Assembly: GCA_003993805.1 (NCBI GenBank)
Contig: RSEF01000021.1
Coordinates: 1,168,835-1,232,834, forward strand
Direction: 5' to 3'
DNA: 64,000 bases
Source of the DNA: Himantopus leucocephalus
Taxonomy: Eukaryota > Chordata > Aves > Charadriiformes > Recurvirostridae
The notes below the pieces were generated by a model. That model searched no databases. It was given only the letters and a program-made list of their open reading frames with translations, and was not told the origin of the DNA. A program made the position numbers and the translations under genes. Of this stretch, positions 24,931 through 39,320 are shown piece after piece; position 1 is the first letter of the stretch; the number at the start of each line of letters is the position of its first letter.

Positions 24931-27604
24931 GCCGCTGGGGTTTGGGCACTTTCTCCGCCCGCCCCAAGGATGGAGATGGGGCAGGATCGCGGGTTGGGAG
25001 CACGGGGCTCGGAGCCAGGGGCAGAAACCTCAGCAAGCGTTACCAAGAAAGTTCATGATTTAACACAAAAATTGATCACGCTTTTGTAGTTATAAACGGA
25101 TATTTTATTATTCCAACAAGGGGAGATTAAAAAGACCCTGAAGTCTAAACATATCTCTTAGTATGAAAGTAAGAGGGAAAAGAAACTGACTGGTTTTAGA
25201 TGGATGTTTCTCAGATATTTCAAGTTAATACACCACTGTCAATGCTCAAAATTTATTTTTATCCAGCACGTATCTAATCCCCAACCTTCCATCACAAGCA
25301 GTGCGTGAGGCAGTTTCGTCTGCCTCTCACCGATGCTTAGGGGCCACCGCGGGGGCTGGGGGTGCCAGCGCAGGGAACTCGTACACCACACACAGCAACT
25401 GCCGCTCACGTATTTAGCCACACAAAATTCTCTGCTACAACAGACAGATAATGAAGCAATGACCCAAAAGAGCACCACCACTAGTGACCAAAATGCAAGG
25501 CATTCTCCCGGGCTCCCGACGCCGGTCCCCGAGTACGCGCGGTCGCAGCACGCAGAGCTCGTCCGCCAGCATCTCAGGCTCACCCAGAAAAACCCAACCC
25601 CAGCCCAGTACCCAAAGGAACAGGCTGAATGTCAAGACAGACAGATGTCAAAATCTAACAGGTATGTCATAAATGGATATTTTAATCATTAGTTAAGAGA
25701 GACGTATTTGTTTTCCTAATGGGTTTGCATTGTGCAGGGCACTGGGCAGCTCAGCAACAAGTATGTGAAAGTTTTGTTATGTTTCATACTACTCAATTGT
25801 TTTCCAAAGAGTCTGCAGCTCTGTCTTCGGAGAGCTACGCAGAGCCTACAAAAAGCGGAACAAAGGGAAACTCTCGTTAAAAATTAAGTCCAAGTGTTGG
25901 ACACAGCCGCATCTCTGAGAGAGGATGGACGTGAAGGGAAGCACATGAGAGGCAGGAAAGGAGAAGGTATCTCATCTTTTTAAGCTCAAGAACATGCTTC
26001 CCTTTAGCAGGAAAAAGCTAAAATAAATTATCCTGGCTGTGGCAGGAAGATGTTACATACCAAATGGAAACTGCCCCCGAGGATGACAGCGCGCCCGACC
26101 AACAAAGGACAGGGAAGGGGCAAAGCCGCTGCCTACCTGGTGCACGCTCACACCTAAGAGCGGCAGGAGCGAGAGCCAGTGCAGCAAACCCACAGGCACC
26201 GCTATAACCAACCTCCAGTGCCTAAGCATAAAAATATTTCCTCGTTCTTCTTCTATTCAAAATTTGTTTATGGCAACAGGCATACAAAAACTGCAGGCAA
26301 AGTGTAACCATCAACAGAAACACCCACGCAGTATTATAGAATATACTCAGGTCAGACAGAAGGCATAATCTTCAAAAACATATTTATAGTGCTCTAAAAC
26401 GTTGCAGTCCTCAGTAGCACGGGGGCTTTTAATGGAAAAATACAACACATTTGTTGTGGTAAGTGACAAGCAGCAGCCATAAGCAGGCACGGAAAAGCTG
26501 TCCCGGAGGGGTGCGGGGGGACGCCCGGTCGGGGATGGCGGCGGTCGGGGACGGGCGCCCTGGCACAGCCCCACCAACCGCCACCGCGCGCAGCCCCCAG
26601 GGCAACCACGGCACGCCGGGACTGGCCGGCGCCAGCCCTCCACTTCGCATTTGGAGACCTGAATCCTAACTTATTAATTAATTTGGGGATCTGAATCTTT
26701 AACTTCATGCAACCCAGTTATCTTATAAAAGTCCGGGGTAACCTCACCTTATTTTGAGAACTCACGTTAAATCGAGCGTAGCTTTGCAAAGCCTTGCGAT
26801 TACAGAGGAACATCAAATCTTCCCTGGTTCTAATCTGCAGAATTTTTGTGTCACTTCCAGTTTTTTATTCTTTCAAAATAATGTTAAAAGCAGCACTCCA
26901 AATTAATGATGTAAGCTAAAAATGAAATGTGATTATTTTTTTTAATTTTTGTTTTTTCCTTCCAGAGCACAGAAGTTGCCCATGGAGGTCGGCAGTCAGG
27001 GTAATACCGCACCCCAGTACGAGTCCTGAGATCTCAAGGCGTCTGCAGAGGAGATGAGAGCCGGAGCCCGGGAGGCGCTGGCGCACTGGTGCGGATGCCG
27101 CTGGCGTGCAGCGAGGGCGGCGGGTCCGGTCCCAGTTCGGACCTGGGTCCTCCTTGCGACCGCGCGAGCTGAACCCTCCCGCCCGTCGCTGGGGCTGTGC
27201 TCGGCGTGAACGTGTAAATACCCGCTGAGACAAAGGAGGCAGAGATATTTTAGCCAGTGACGAGAAAAGTTTCTGCTCTCACAAATCGCTGCTATCTGCC
27301 CCCTCAAACGCTTAACTGAGACGTTTAGATACCGGTTTAGCTAAACTTGTTTCATGAGAGGTCCCATGCAGGGCCCCCCGAGCCTGCTGGCCACAGCACG
27401 CGTCACGGACGGGCGGACTGAGGCTCCGCTTTGGCTGAGAGCGGCGACGGGAGCACCAGCCCAGGCCTCTCGCCCTTGAAAACACTATTGGTTTTTTTTT
27501 TTTCATCCCAGTGTAGAAGAGGGAGGAAAAAAATAAAATTGAGCCTCATCAGGTTGCCCAAGGTCGGCAGGTGATTTCTCAGCATGCTCCAGTAAACACC
27601 TGGG
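24931..27604. other. unique intronic sequence
   Basis: GC-rich, CpG-containing patches lie at about 26510-26640 and 27040-27210. The rest is ordinary single-copy sequence. A T12 run lies at 27492-27503. No gene or transposon was recognised. Confidence 0.3.
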
Positions 27605-28130
27605 GGGGAGGGCACTGGAAATCACAGGGATGCGCCGCCTGGTAAATCCCAAACGGGCGCAAAGGCAGGCGGGTGCGACAACGCCACTCCGGGGAGAGGC
27701 TGCCGGGGGAGCGCAGAGCTCCGTACAGAGGGGTCTGTCTCACGGCGCGCACAAATTCATCGCATCCTGCATCCTTCTCACGCAAAGGGCAGGACGGCGC
27801 CGCCGGCGGTACGGCACCAGCACCGGCACAGGAGGGGAGGGCGGCTGGAGCTGCAGGAGCCCAGGAGCATCGCTGCGGGGAGCGGGAGCTGCGGGGGCCC
27901 AGGCGGAAAAGCAAAAGCGGCTCCATCCAGAGCATCGGCACGAAGGGACGGAGGGAGGCTCCAGTGCAGAGGGCACGGCGGGGGATGCCGGCCGCCCTGG
28001 GGACCAGCGCCACGGCCCCGGGGGTCTCGGGGCGTCCGGCTGCAGCTGCGTGGGCAGCAGCCCCCTGGGACGGCGCAGGGTCTCTCCCCGCACGGGCGAG
28101 CGCGGTTAATCCCCAGCAGCCACGCGATGG
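27605..28130. promoter_or_regulatory. CpG island
   Basis: By hand count there are about 53 CpG in 540 bases (27601-28140) at roughly two-thirds G+C, close to the number expected without CpG depletion. This is the clearest CpG island in the window and stands between A/T-rich flanks. No TATA box was seen. As an intronic CpG island it could be an alternative promoter. If it fires on the minus strand the product would lack the upstream CG-1 exon. An enhancer or a promoter for a non-coding RNA are alternatives. Confidence 0.55.
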
Positions 28131-31100
28131 CAGCAGAAATATGGGAACGCCGGAATGGACGAATACATTATCATACAGTTATAAGGAAAAGATATTTTGC
28201 AAAGATGAGGCAACTGCTAAACACAGCCCAACGTCTATGACATTTTTAAGACAAGCAGGGAGTAGAAAAATAGTTTTTTCCCTCTGAAATACAATAATTT
28301 ACATTTGCTCCATTACTTTAATTGCTAATAGTGTCACTTGTGCTTTCTTGTTGTAGCATGGATACAATACAGCCCTCTCTCCCTATGGGTTTTTCATTTT
28401 AATCTGACCTACAGCAGACGCACTAAGAATGGCTCCTGTTTCAAACTAATTCCTTCAGCTTTGGGTAACAAACCTGTCGCAGCTTCGGCCACGAGCTTAT
28501 CCCACAGGGCGCTGCGTGTCTCCTGGAAAGTGCTGAACAGCCTGAGTCCACCCGAGTCCCCATGAGAAAGCCAGTTAATTTATTCTAAGAAACGGCACAT
28601 TTGGTTTGCTCACTGGCGGGCTGTACCACGCTTTCAAACCCGGCACCTCCAGCGAATGGAAAGCACCAACGATCTTGTGCCCGTCAGCTCCATCCCACCA
28701 CCAGCCATCATCTCAACGACCTTAGCAGGGGCCCGCATCTCATTAGTGCCCTTTCGTTTAAGATGCTCACCTGCTTATGTATTTTATTTTTTTTTTCCCC
28801 CAACAAGGTTATTTTCCAGGAGCTGGTTGAGGCACTTTTGGCACAGTTGGCACCCAAAGTGAGACCATCTATAAAACCCTGACAAAGCATCAAGCTGAAC
28901 CATTAAGTACAACTCTCACCACCTGCTGCTCACAGACGCACGGCATCCAGGCGTGGATACAGCATCCCACCCGGATCCCGGAGGGATTCAGTTCCCGGAC
29001 TCTGTTCACGCAACTCTGCCATTAAGAGCAGTACACGCGTTTCCCGGAGACCACAACTGCAGCTCTGAAGGTGTGAAAGGGTCACGAGCAGGAGAAGCAA
29101 ACCACCTCCGCCACCGCTGTCGGTCTGCGCCCGCCGTGTCTGGCTCTCACGGGAACGGCGTTCCGCCCGGGATGGACACCGACCGACCGGGACGCGGCGA
29201 GGGCAGGGAACGCGCTCCTGCCAGGCCGCCCCAGCCCCGCTCCTCCCCGCGGCGCTCCCCTTCGTTCTGCCAACAGCGTACCAGTATGCAATTAATGCCT
29301 TCTATTTCCAAAGAGTTGTACAAACACTGGCTAATTAATTCTTACCTCTTGCCTATAAAAAGGGTGAGTCAATAAGATCCTACAAAGCGGTGGCCATTAA
29401 AATGTGCCCACGTGCAGGACAAGGCCACGCTCTGAAATCCTGTTCGCCAGCTTTTGTGTCTGTACTGCGTTTTGGGGACAATACCAGATTTTGTCCAGGA
29501 ACTCCGCCGCCTTCAAACCTCTTGACACGACTCTGCTCTTACTGCCTCCCCTTCCCCACTACACTTTGGCAAGCGATATCCGTCTTTCCAACAGGAACTC
29601 AGGAAATTAAAATGTTTAATGCATCTCTGGTGCATACAAAATTAGCAGCAATACAGCAAACGAGATTTGCTTTCCCTTCCAACACACGGTGAAATAAATA
29701 AATAAATATAAACACATTAAAACCCAGGCGTGCAACGCAGAGACACTGAGGCTCCTCGTTTCCAGTGGAAGCCTTTATCTCCGTCACAGCCCACAACGCA
29801 ATTACAAGATTACAAGGCACACGCTGCTTCAGCATCTGGATCCTCCGTGCAGTCGCAGGGATCCCACGGAAAAAGGAAACCTCCTCGTCTTGCAAGGAGC
29901 GGCCGCGAGTTCACCTCGCTGCGCTGCACCCCCCGAAAACGCTCTGGGAGCTGCGTGATGAGCGACCTGCCCTTAAAGACTTGCTTTCTCTGCGCACACG
30001 CAGGAAGACAACTACGTGGTCAAAAAAGTAAAAGCAGACCTCTGCCTCTGGTCCAAAAAGTATGTTAAGTTTTGTGCTTTTTTCCTGTAAGCTTTCTCAT
30101 CTAAATTGCAAACACTGGGACAAAGTCCGGGCCAACAAACCTCCACTCCCATCTCCCGTCCCCAGCACGTTAAACCGAGACCACAGATCCAGCAATCCAA
30201 TCTCCATATATTTTATTCTTAAAATATTTCATTTCTGGCCACCAATCTTTAGATCTCCTATTGGATTTTGTTTTCGTAAATGGATTCTCCCACAGAGCTG
30301 GCAGAAAATATATTTAATTTTGAATTTCTCTAAACTGAAATCGTCAATATAAATGTCAACGCGTATTTGCGCTGCACAGCCTTCGCAGTGACACAACCCT
30401 CACGTTCCAGAGGGGGGTGCAGGGGGGCCCGTTAGCTTGTTTCTTGCCTGCACACTTGTTCTAACGTTTTATTTAATAAAGACAGCTAAATAATACATAA
30501 GTATATGTATATTAAATTTTTTTGTGTGTTCTGGTTTGTGATTGGGGGGGTCCAAGGAGAAGTATGATGTCTGCCGCTGCTCTGCAGGCAAGTCAAGGGG
30601 AAGCTGGAGACAGCGGAAGGACAGCCGTGCCGCGGCGTGGAGCCCGCCACGGGCGCTGGGGTTCCTCACCTCGTGCCTTTCCACCCATCGGGCACGTTCA
30701 GCCCCCGATGCTCCGCAACAGAGGAGCGCACACTCCATCACCGGGTTCCTCCTCTTCTCCCCCACAATGGTGCAGTTGCAGCATCAATTACTCAAACAAT
30801 TTCAATCTATCTAGACGCTAATGTCATTAGTCCACAGAGATCCTTTTGGAATAATTCACATCGAAACTGCCTTTACATGCTAAATGAAAAATGTTCAGAC
30901 TTTAGTGAATGGGATTTGAATTACAATCCCACCACATGTGGCTCAGCTTTATTCACGCTATTTATTAAACAGGGGAAAAAAAGGCGATGCAGCCAATTAC
31001 AAAGCAATTACCTGAACGACTACTGCAAACCCGTTGCCTTGCGCTGAAGGGACGGTGCCCTTGATTTGGGCAGAACGTGCCCACGGGCCACCTGCCATCA

Positions 31101-33726
31101 CCCAAAAAGGGGTCCTGGCCCCCACGGCCCCCACCTACACGCAAAAGAATCCCCCCCGCATCGTTTCTGGCTGGCTATGAGGGCTCCTCACCCGGCACCG
31201 CACCGCATCCACGTTATATACCGTTCACCCCCTTTTCTCAGCCTTTCTGCGATCTTCTCCAACCCCCGGTTACTGGATAAAGCCGTACGGCGCGCTGTAA
31301 CGGGCTGCAGCCTTTGGCACCTTATTTCAGAAACTTCGCAAGCCACAGAACGGTTCTAAACGCCTTTGCTGCGCTTCTACAATGTATTTTAAGATGACTT
31401 GTGAAGTCAAAACATCACTTATTTTTTTTAATTTACTGCAACAAAGATTTTTATTTGCTAAACTATATTTAAAAGCCCACAGATAATTTTTTTCACCATG
31501 TTCAAAATATCCTGGCTGGAATACAAGCAGTCACCCCGCTCACGACTTAATGGTACTGTAACAGCGCTCAAACCACAAGGATAATTAAGGCGAATAAGCC
31601 AAACCTGCCCTGCAAGTACCCTTTGCTGCTTCAACGTTTGCAAATGCTGAACCCACCACACCGTTGATCTTTCACTGAAATTCAACGAAAACATGCTCAA
31701 GCTGAGCCGCAATCCCAAAAGCTCTTGCTCCTCACTTTGCTTCATAACGTTTATGCAAAACTCTCAGTTGTTGCCATGAAGCATATTGTTTTCAAAAAAG
31801 AAAGTTCAATCTGTTAAGTTTCAAAATCTGCCCTTTATTAAAAGCAGATGAGGAAGGGGAAGGATCCCTCACCCCACCGAAATCACACCAAACGATGGTG
31901 GAAGGAATCAAACACGAGGGGGAAAAGCCTGAGAAAGCAATTTAATCCTTTTATTCCACCTTTTCTCCCTTAATCATACAAAACCAAAAACGTTATCCAT
32001 AGTGGTTTGTGTCCAAAACGACACATGAATTAATTGAGTGTAAAGACAGTTGCTTGGCGTTACACCAGTTAAAGGTGACGACTGTTTTTCCTCCCCGCAG
32101 CTCTCCCCCGTTCCTGATTTTGCTATAACTCAGCCCATTCCCAACACGTCACTGGAAAGACTATTCACAAAAGGAGGACCCAGAAACAGGCTCTTTATTT
32201 CTTTGTGAATTTATTTTCCTTTCTTGCAGTCGAAGGCTCCCCCTGTTTCCCAAGTGCCTCCCAGGAACCCAACTTTACAGACCAAGTGACGACCCGTAAG
32301 TGAAACACGTTCATCCGGTCAGCGGTATTTGGTTGCTCTGCACTGACGCTGCCCGGCTGAGAGAGCGAAGAAAACGCAGCGTAAAAGCCATAGTACAGCA
32401 TCTCACGATTTAGCAATTTTCCCACCAATATTGACTCACCTGTTAGAGCAAACCCCTTCCCCGGAGCTCGCTGCGGGCACGTGTTGAGGGACGGGACGGC
32501 GTAGGGGCTCCAGCGGGCAGGCAGCCAACCCAGCACGGCCCGTACGCCGGCACGTCACTTAAGAACGGGGAAAAGCGGGGGAGTAAAAGCAACCTGCAGC
32601 TGCGCCCCGTCCGTTCACCTCCCGCGAAACTGAGAGCGCCCTTCGGACCTTTGGCCAAATGGAAATATCAGTGCACGATGCTTAAAATCCAGCACGGGCG
32701 CGGGTCGCTTGGGGAGAGCTGTGATTAGGACAGTTCTGCGTGTGCCAGGGTAGCGAGAAATCACCCGCACCCTCTGTCTTCCACCCGACCCCACCGAGCC
32801 CGTGGTCCCCCGACCTCCATGAGCCCCACACGCACCCTCATTCCGCGGGACAAGAGCGTCCCCAGGACAGCTGCCCTCATCTGCTGACATCTCACGCTAC
32901 CCCTTACCGATCTTCCCCTCCCACTGCGCTGCCCAGAAGTGCTGGCGCCGCTGAACGCGCTGTGTGAGCAGCGAGTTTGGAGTATTTCAACTCTAAAAGT
33001 TCTCTCCCAAAGAGGCATTTTCCTAGAGCGTCGCACAGCAATGCGCCGGTGGCTCGGTATGAGTTTGTCCACGCAGGAAATACAGCCAAATGTTTAATAG
33101 CACGTCTCCGAATAAACAACTCCTGCTAAAACACCAACCAGCACGTCCGTTTCCTCGGCGAGGCAGGGCTCCCGGCGGACGCGATCCCGACTGCCAGACC
33201 TGGGCAGAGCATCTCCCCCAGCACGGCACGCGGGCTGGCGGCCCTGGTCCCAGCTGAGTCTTCACGCTGAGACACCCAGATATCAAGGAAGCTTTTATCA
33301 CTGAAGTTATCCACCATGAAATAAGCTATGGCAATTAAAGAATTAGTTACGTTACAGGTCTGTGGAAGAATAAAATCTCCTTGAGGCGTATGGGGCGTTA
33401 GGAAAAGATGCCAAAACCCACGACCATTTGCTGTGAATTTATGTTACTGCAAGCGAATACATTAGGATCCCGATATAGAAAACGAATTATTGATATGTAT
33501 GTTCCCTTCAGAAGAGACTCTCAGGAGACCCATTCCAGATTTAATGATAATCCATATTCCCCTTCAGAAACGGTAAACCGGCTCTCTGATTTCCCCAGGA
33601 CCGCCACAGACGCATGGATCACTAAGATGCCATCCAACCCGGCGTTCTGGATGCCGTAAACAGGGAACGGAATAAAATCCAACCACAGCTCCTGAGGAGT
33701 CAACACCTTCCACGCTTCTGTAGGAG
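28131..33726. other. unique intronic sequence
   Basis: About 5.6 kb with no gene or transposon recognised. A small (AAAT)n run lies at 29692-29710, GC- and CpG-rich patches at about 29100-29280 and 33130-33250, and A/T-rich parts at 30180-30360 and 31370-31500. Confidence 0.3.
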
Positions 33727-33912
33727 CATAGAATCATAGAACCATAGAATTGTTGAGGTTGGAAGGGACCTTTAAGGTCATCTAGTCCAACCATTACCCT
33801 AACCTGACAAAACCACTTCTAAACCATATCCCCAAGTACCACATCTACCCTTTCTTTAAACACCTCCAGGGATGGCGAATCCACCCCCTCCCTGGGCAGC
33901 CTATTCCAATGG
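33727..33912 (-). mobile_element. CR1 LINE 3' end (5'-truncated)
   Basis: Read forward it starts with three inverted tail octamers (CATAGAAT, CATAGAAC, CATAGAAT), then GTTGAGGTTGGAAGGGACC, TCATCTAGTCCAACC, CACCTCCAGGGATGG and CCTGGGCAGCCTATTCCAATG. It is the 3' end of a CR1 element on the minus strand, in the same direction as CAMTA1 transcription. Only ~185 bp remain. Confidence 0.96.
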
Positions 33913-36900
33913 GGGCATCTGCCCACTGTGTCCATGGCAGAGGCGTGTGCCACGGCACAGGCAGGGAGACGCTCTCGGACCCCGGGCCCTCTAACGAGCT
34001 ACGGGAGATTAAGTGAGAGGCTGGTTAGAAATGGCTAAAGTCATGTATTAGGAGAGATGCAAGGAAAATACCCTTAGTAGCGATGAGAAAGAATAGATTT
34101 GTGTAAAAACTGCCACTCCTCCTCCAGCAGTTTTTCTCCTTCGCTCCCAGGGCTGCGCTTGTTTGCGTTAATGCACGCACACGTGTGTGTCATATTTTCA
34201 GAAAGACTTTCACATTAAACTCTCATTTCTCCTCCAAAGCCATTCCGCAGTATTTCTCTGGAATGCATTAAGCAGCCCGACTGAACAATGCAATCCTAAT
34301 TAGTTTGCAAACTACACAGCTCACCTCTGCGGGCGAGCAAAGCCCATGTAAATTAAAGTGAATTGGATCAGACTGTCCTAGGAATAGTTCTCCAGATTAG
34401 TGCTGCTTGAACGTGCGATCTCACAAGTTGCGTTCACCCTCCAGTAATAACTTACAAGTAAATTTCACCGACAATAGCAGGGAATTGAGAGATGTAAAAA
34501 CATTTTACGGTTTAATATTCCATGATGGGTTATTTTACATAATACAGAAAAGCCCATTTGGTCATTTACTAAAGGAGAAGTCATCTTGTTCTTAGCACGT
34601 ACTCCGGCGCACGAGCTCTAACAGTAAATGACGCTATTACCACCCAGGTCGTACAGCCTGCGCAGGACCGAGTTTAGGAACGCCGCATTTTCAGACCCAA
34701 ACGCGAAAGGAACCTTTTGCAAAGTTTTGACAGCCATGTCCCAGGGTTTATGCAGTAATTGAATAATCTAAACTTTCCATTCCTGTCCTCGTGGACTAAT
34801 CTGTAATAGTGTTAAGGGACTGTTATGATAATAATTAAATACAAGTCCTGCATACAAAATTGATACTCTGCATCTCTATCTCCACAAGGGAGTTCCTCTC
34901 TTAATAAGACTTAAATCAAGTTTTACCTTTTTTCTTTTTATTTTTTTTAAAGGAATTTATAGAGATTATCATATTGTACTGAGATACCGTACATCTACAT
35001 AGGAGAGAACAAGATATTTCAAATATATGAGCTCTGGCGCATTCATCTCACCCTCTGATCTCTCCGATCTGAAGCGAGCGGTGTCAGACCAAACCAGGGC
35101 TGAGGACCGACCCTCCCCGGGGAGCCGGGGCTGCAGCGGGGGGTCCCCGGGAGCCATGCGCCGCTGCTGCTGCTGCCGCCGCTGGAGCCGCTGGGGTTTC
35201 AGAGCATGGGGGTCCCGCCAGACAGCGGGCCAAGTCCCACCACCGCTGCAGCGTCCGAGAGAACCCCTTCCTCTCACTCCTCCTCAGGCACCAAAATATC
35301 CCCAGCAGAGGATAAACAGCAACAGAACTGGCGCCGACTTCCCAAAACGCAGAGGACAAGAGGGAAATTTACTATAAAAGTACGACCTCGTTTTAAGTCT
35401 AGCAGCAGTTTACTCTGAGTTCCCGTGAATGCGCCATTTCGAGGCACCCGGAAAGGTTCACGCACAAGGAGAGGCAACCGCATCCGCTGCGCCAGCCGTC
35501 CGTACCGTCGCAGCAGCACCGATCGGGAGTGATGTTAAAGCTATTTCAACACTCCCCTTAATATTATTTATTAGTTAAAAATTTTAATTATGTGAATTGA
35601 TTAGGAACACATCACCAGGGATCCTAATTAATTAGAACTTTAAAAAGGATCACGGACTGGAGATTTTTGATGGATTCCACAAAGAATTGCACAAAGAGGT
35701 ATATTATGGGAAAGGCCAAATTAACTTCTTTCTGGTTTATCCAGCGATTTCTAACAGGACTGTGCATCAGATTAACCAAATAAAATCCAAAACCCTCATG
35801 CACGGTAATGCTAACCAAGACAATAGCTTGAGGATTTCACGCAGTTATCATTTAACATCCGCCTGGTTAATTAGTTTGTTCCTCTTCTTACTTACTTATT
35901 TAAATTAGTGCATTCCTATTTAAATTAGTTTATTCCTTATTTATGTCCTAAATTTGCTTTAGCTGCATTGTCCACGCTCACTAAATCCTTCCGTATGGTA
36001 CTGACAGACACCAACGTCCCCAAATATCTGCTGTAAACTTTGTGTTTCAAAATGCATTTTTTTTCCTTACCCAAAACTTGGGAAGATGCAGGAGCCATTA
36101 CACTGATGACACTCAGGAAATAATTAATTATTAAATCTACTAATACAAATCCCTTTTCAGAGCTGGCTGGTCAGTAGTTTCACGGGCCAATGTGTTTTTC
36201 CCTCTTGCCTACTAGCGGCAGTTTCCAGAGCTCCGTTCGGAGCTAGCGACAGTCTTGGCTGTCGGCTTTGCAAGTATTTTTCCATCAGTGCGACGATGAT
36301 ACCTATTTATCTTCTGGCTGCAAGAGTCGCTGAGATGATCTGGCAGTGCCACAAGGCAGACAGTTATTTCATGCCCTGTTAAACCCTAATGTGGTTAACT
36401 ACAGTATCACTCCAACTTTGGAAAAAGCCTTTTTTATTATTTTAAATCTGTTGCCTATGTGTCCAAGTAAAGAACATCGCTTCCCATTAGGATGGGATCA
36501 GAAACATAAACCCATAACACTCTCCGTGAAGCAGCACAGTGTACTGATTGAGTAATTAATTAAGAAGGTTAAAAATACATAATTCTGCCCAAGCAACACT
36601 TAGAGGTCAAGAAAATGAACTTTTTCTGCCCTGTTCGGGACGGAGACTGGCAGCAGGCGCTCGGACGCCGCCGGGTCAGCGAGGCGGGACAGCAAGGGGA
36701 CCCGAGGGCAGGTCGGCGAGGGGAGGGCGCAGCAGAACTCGCTGCAGCTTTTCCTCCCGCCCTGGGAAACCCCGGACCCGCTTTCAGGCGCGCTCAGCAC
36801 CAGAGATGTTTCTACAGCGGACACAACTCTTCCGGACCCAGATTCACACAGGAGCTAAATTTCCGACCCAAACCTCTATTTGCCTGTTCTTGTTGGTTTC

Positions 36901-39320
36901 TTTTCTTCCGCCTTTTCATACATAAATTACTACGACTTGAATCCTCGGTTCCTTTGTATGCTCTGATACCCAGGGGAAGAAAATATTAATTTCTTCTCAA
37001 CACTTAGATGATCGATCTGGATTTCGATACACCTGTAGTGCTACTTAACACATGGATTTATGTAGGAGTTGTGTTGCTCCAGTTCTGAGCCCCATTAAAA
37101 ATTGCCATTAATTGTTCACAGTGTTGGCTCAGGAGCCAGGTCTGTGTCGGCTGTTGCTTAATCTGCTGCGAGAATGTGAAACTGGCCACATCCCGCACCG
37201 GCCAAAGCCCGGAGACTCGCAGCCGGCTCTGTCGGGCTTTGCGGCGAGAAGATTGAGGGACGACTGGATGAGAGGGCGTAAGTACCGTCTTTGAGATAAA
37301 ATATCAGGTACTAAAGGGCTCTTAAGCTGGAGAAAGGCGTAGGAATGAATGGCTGAACCTCGGCACGTCCAAATCACACAGCGAGTACTTTGACACTTAT
37401 TTTCTGAAGTGGCGAATGTGATCAGCCATGGGAAGGAGCCCTGAGAGCTCCGCGTTCTCCGGCTCCCCACACAGCCCATTTCAGATCTGCTACCCTCCAG
37501 AAGACACACTTCAATAACACAGAAATTACTGGGTTCAGTGCAGGCTATTTGAGTTAAAAGTGATCGCCACGCACATCCACGCAGTCAGGCACTCTGGGGG
37601 CGATGGCTCCATCTTGGAAAGAACGTCAGAGAGTATTTATTTAATCATGTGCATGTGCGGTAGCCAACGGTCACCACCACCCTCCTCCAAGTAAGTTTTG
37701 CCGTGCCGGCTTTGGTGTTCTGCATTGTTAAGGTTCACAGAAATTAATTAAATCATGCTCTGCAAACCCGAAACAAAAACAACTCACAATTTCTATTATG
37801 CTGACTTTTTTTTTAGCTTGTCATAATAAAACATTGTTATTGGATGTAAAAATTATGGAACAGAGTTATGCCTCTCTGGTGTAATATAATGCAATCCATT
37901 TAATACTATTTTAAACCCAAAAACCTCATTAAAGCAGACAGAACCTAAGAATGACAAATCACCCAGCAGGAAGCTGGAACACGAGACGTATTGCAGGCGC
38001 TCGGCCGCTTTGTGTCCCCCGCGCTGAATCCGGTAACACGGCGCAGGTGCCCGACGCTGTGCCGGGAGCACTGGGTGCCATCACACAGGTGTGGGAAGGT
38101 CGTTGCCATGCGGAACGTCTGCCAGGACGGGCCTGGGGGTGAGGTGGAAAGCCAGACTGAGCCCCAGGTCCAGCCTGGAAGGTGTTGGCCACAGCCCGAG
38201 GCAGCGGGTCGAGCCCTGTCGGTCCCTCAACATCGGCTACTCCAAACGCCGCAAACTGGGCTGCGCTATGCCCGCGCGACCGGGTGCAGCTTCCCAGCGT
38301 AGTGATGCACGCAGTCTGTCAACTGCGGAAATCAATACAGCTTATACTAATATATACCCTTACAGCTTCGCTACTCATTTGCCGAAATTAGAGTATTTCT
38401 TGATGACACACCTAAATGCTACAATTACACGTTTTAACACCCTTTTACCACTTCGGCCCCAAGTTCAGTGTGAAAGGCAAGGAATACAGCCCTGCTGACT
38501 GGAACGGAGCCAGGCAGAGCTCTGCGGGTGGACTTCTACTGTCAGAAAATGTAATTCCCATTTAACAAAATATAAAAGAAAAAGTTGAATAAATGTACTC
38601 CTTATCCACATCTGTGCAGATCTTTAACATCAGAAGTCATCGGTGCGATCAAGTAGACAGCACAGTTGTGTCAAACAACAACATGTTTTCGGACAAATAC
38701 GCTTATTCCAGAAATCCTGTGTCAGGTGAAACCATCCATCTGAATGTCTCTGAATGGCTCAATACCACCAGTAGAGCAACAGACTCCTTCAAAACATGCC
38801 CTAAAGCAGAGTCCAGTTCTAGTCTGGATTCAACAGAAATTCTACTTCTGCATGCTGCAAGACCAGCACTTAATAAGCATACGGAAAATTATGGCAATTG
38901 CTACCAAAAACCACCTGGCATTTTGTGAGACTCAAATCATACACATACAAACCTTACACAGTCTAAAAAAATGCTTCGCAGCCCAGCCTGAGGCGCTTGG
39001 TCTCCCCGGTGAAGTACCTCTTACAAAAAGCACATATTCCACCAAAAGTGCTCGGTGTGAGACCGCTTCAGTCCTTCTGCAACTCTGCAGCTGTACAACC
39101 CCACAACCAGAGCAGGGACACAGTCAGATGGGGAAGCTATAGTCAAATTTTGCTCCAAGTAGTAAAAAAGAACACCTGTATATTTTTGGGGGTAGGCGGG
39201 AAAGCTGGAATTCAGCAAATGCAAATATTTTTCTGAATGTGTGGACAAATTCACGTTGAACATACCCTGGGGAGCCGTTGCTCCCAGCCCGCCTATCACC
39301 CAAACCCGCCCTGCTCCGAC
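33913..39320. other. unique intronic sequence, mostly A/T-rich
   Basis: Long A/T-rich stretches (34170-35030, 35520-36620, 37500-37960, 38300-39000) alternate with GC-rich patches at 35090-35300 and 36640-36800. No gene or transposon was recognised. A 20-bp duplication at 35897-35936 is listed separately. Confidence 0.3.
35897..35936. repeat. 20-bp tandem duplication
   Basis: TATTTAAATTAGTGCATTCC (35897-35916) is followed directly by a copy with two substitutions (35917-35936). It contains TTTAAATTAG, an A/T-rich core of homeodomain type. Confidence 0.85.

Noticed and set aside
36205..36225. CTACTAGCGGCAG resembling a CTCF core
   Set aside because: One base is missing in the core spacing, so it does not fit the CTCF consensus.
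38593..38928. Plus-strand 111-codon frame with protein-like composition
   Set aside because: No similarity to a known family, no splice or promoter context, and it lies antisense to the CAMTA1 intron. A frame of this length is expected by chance in 64 kb.
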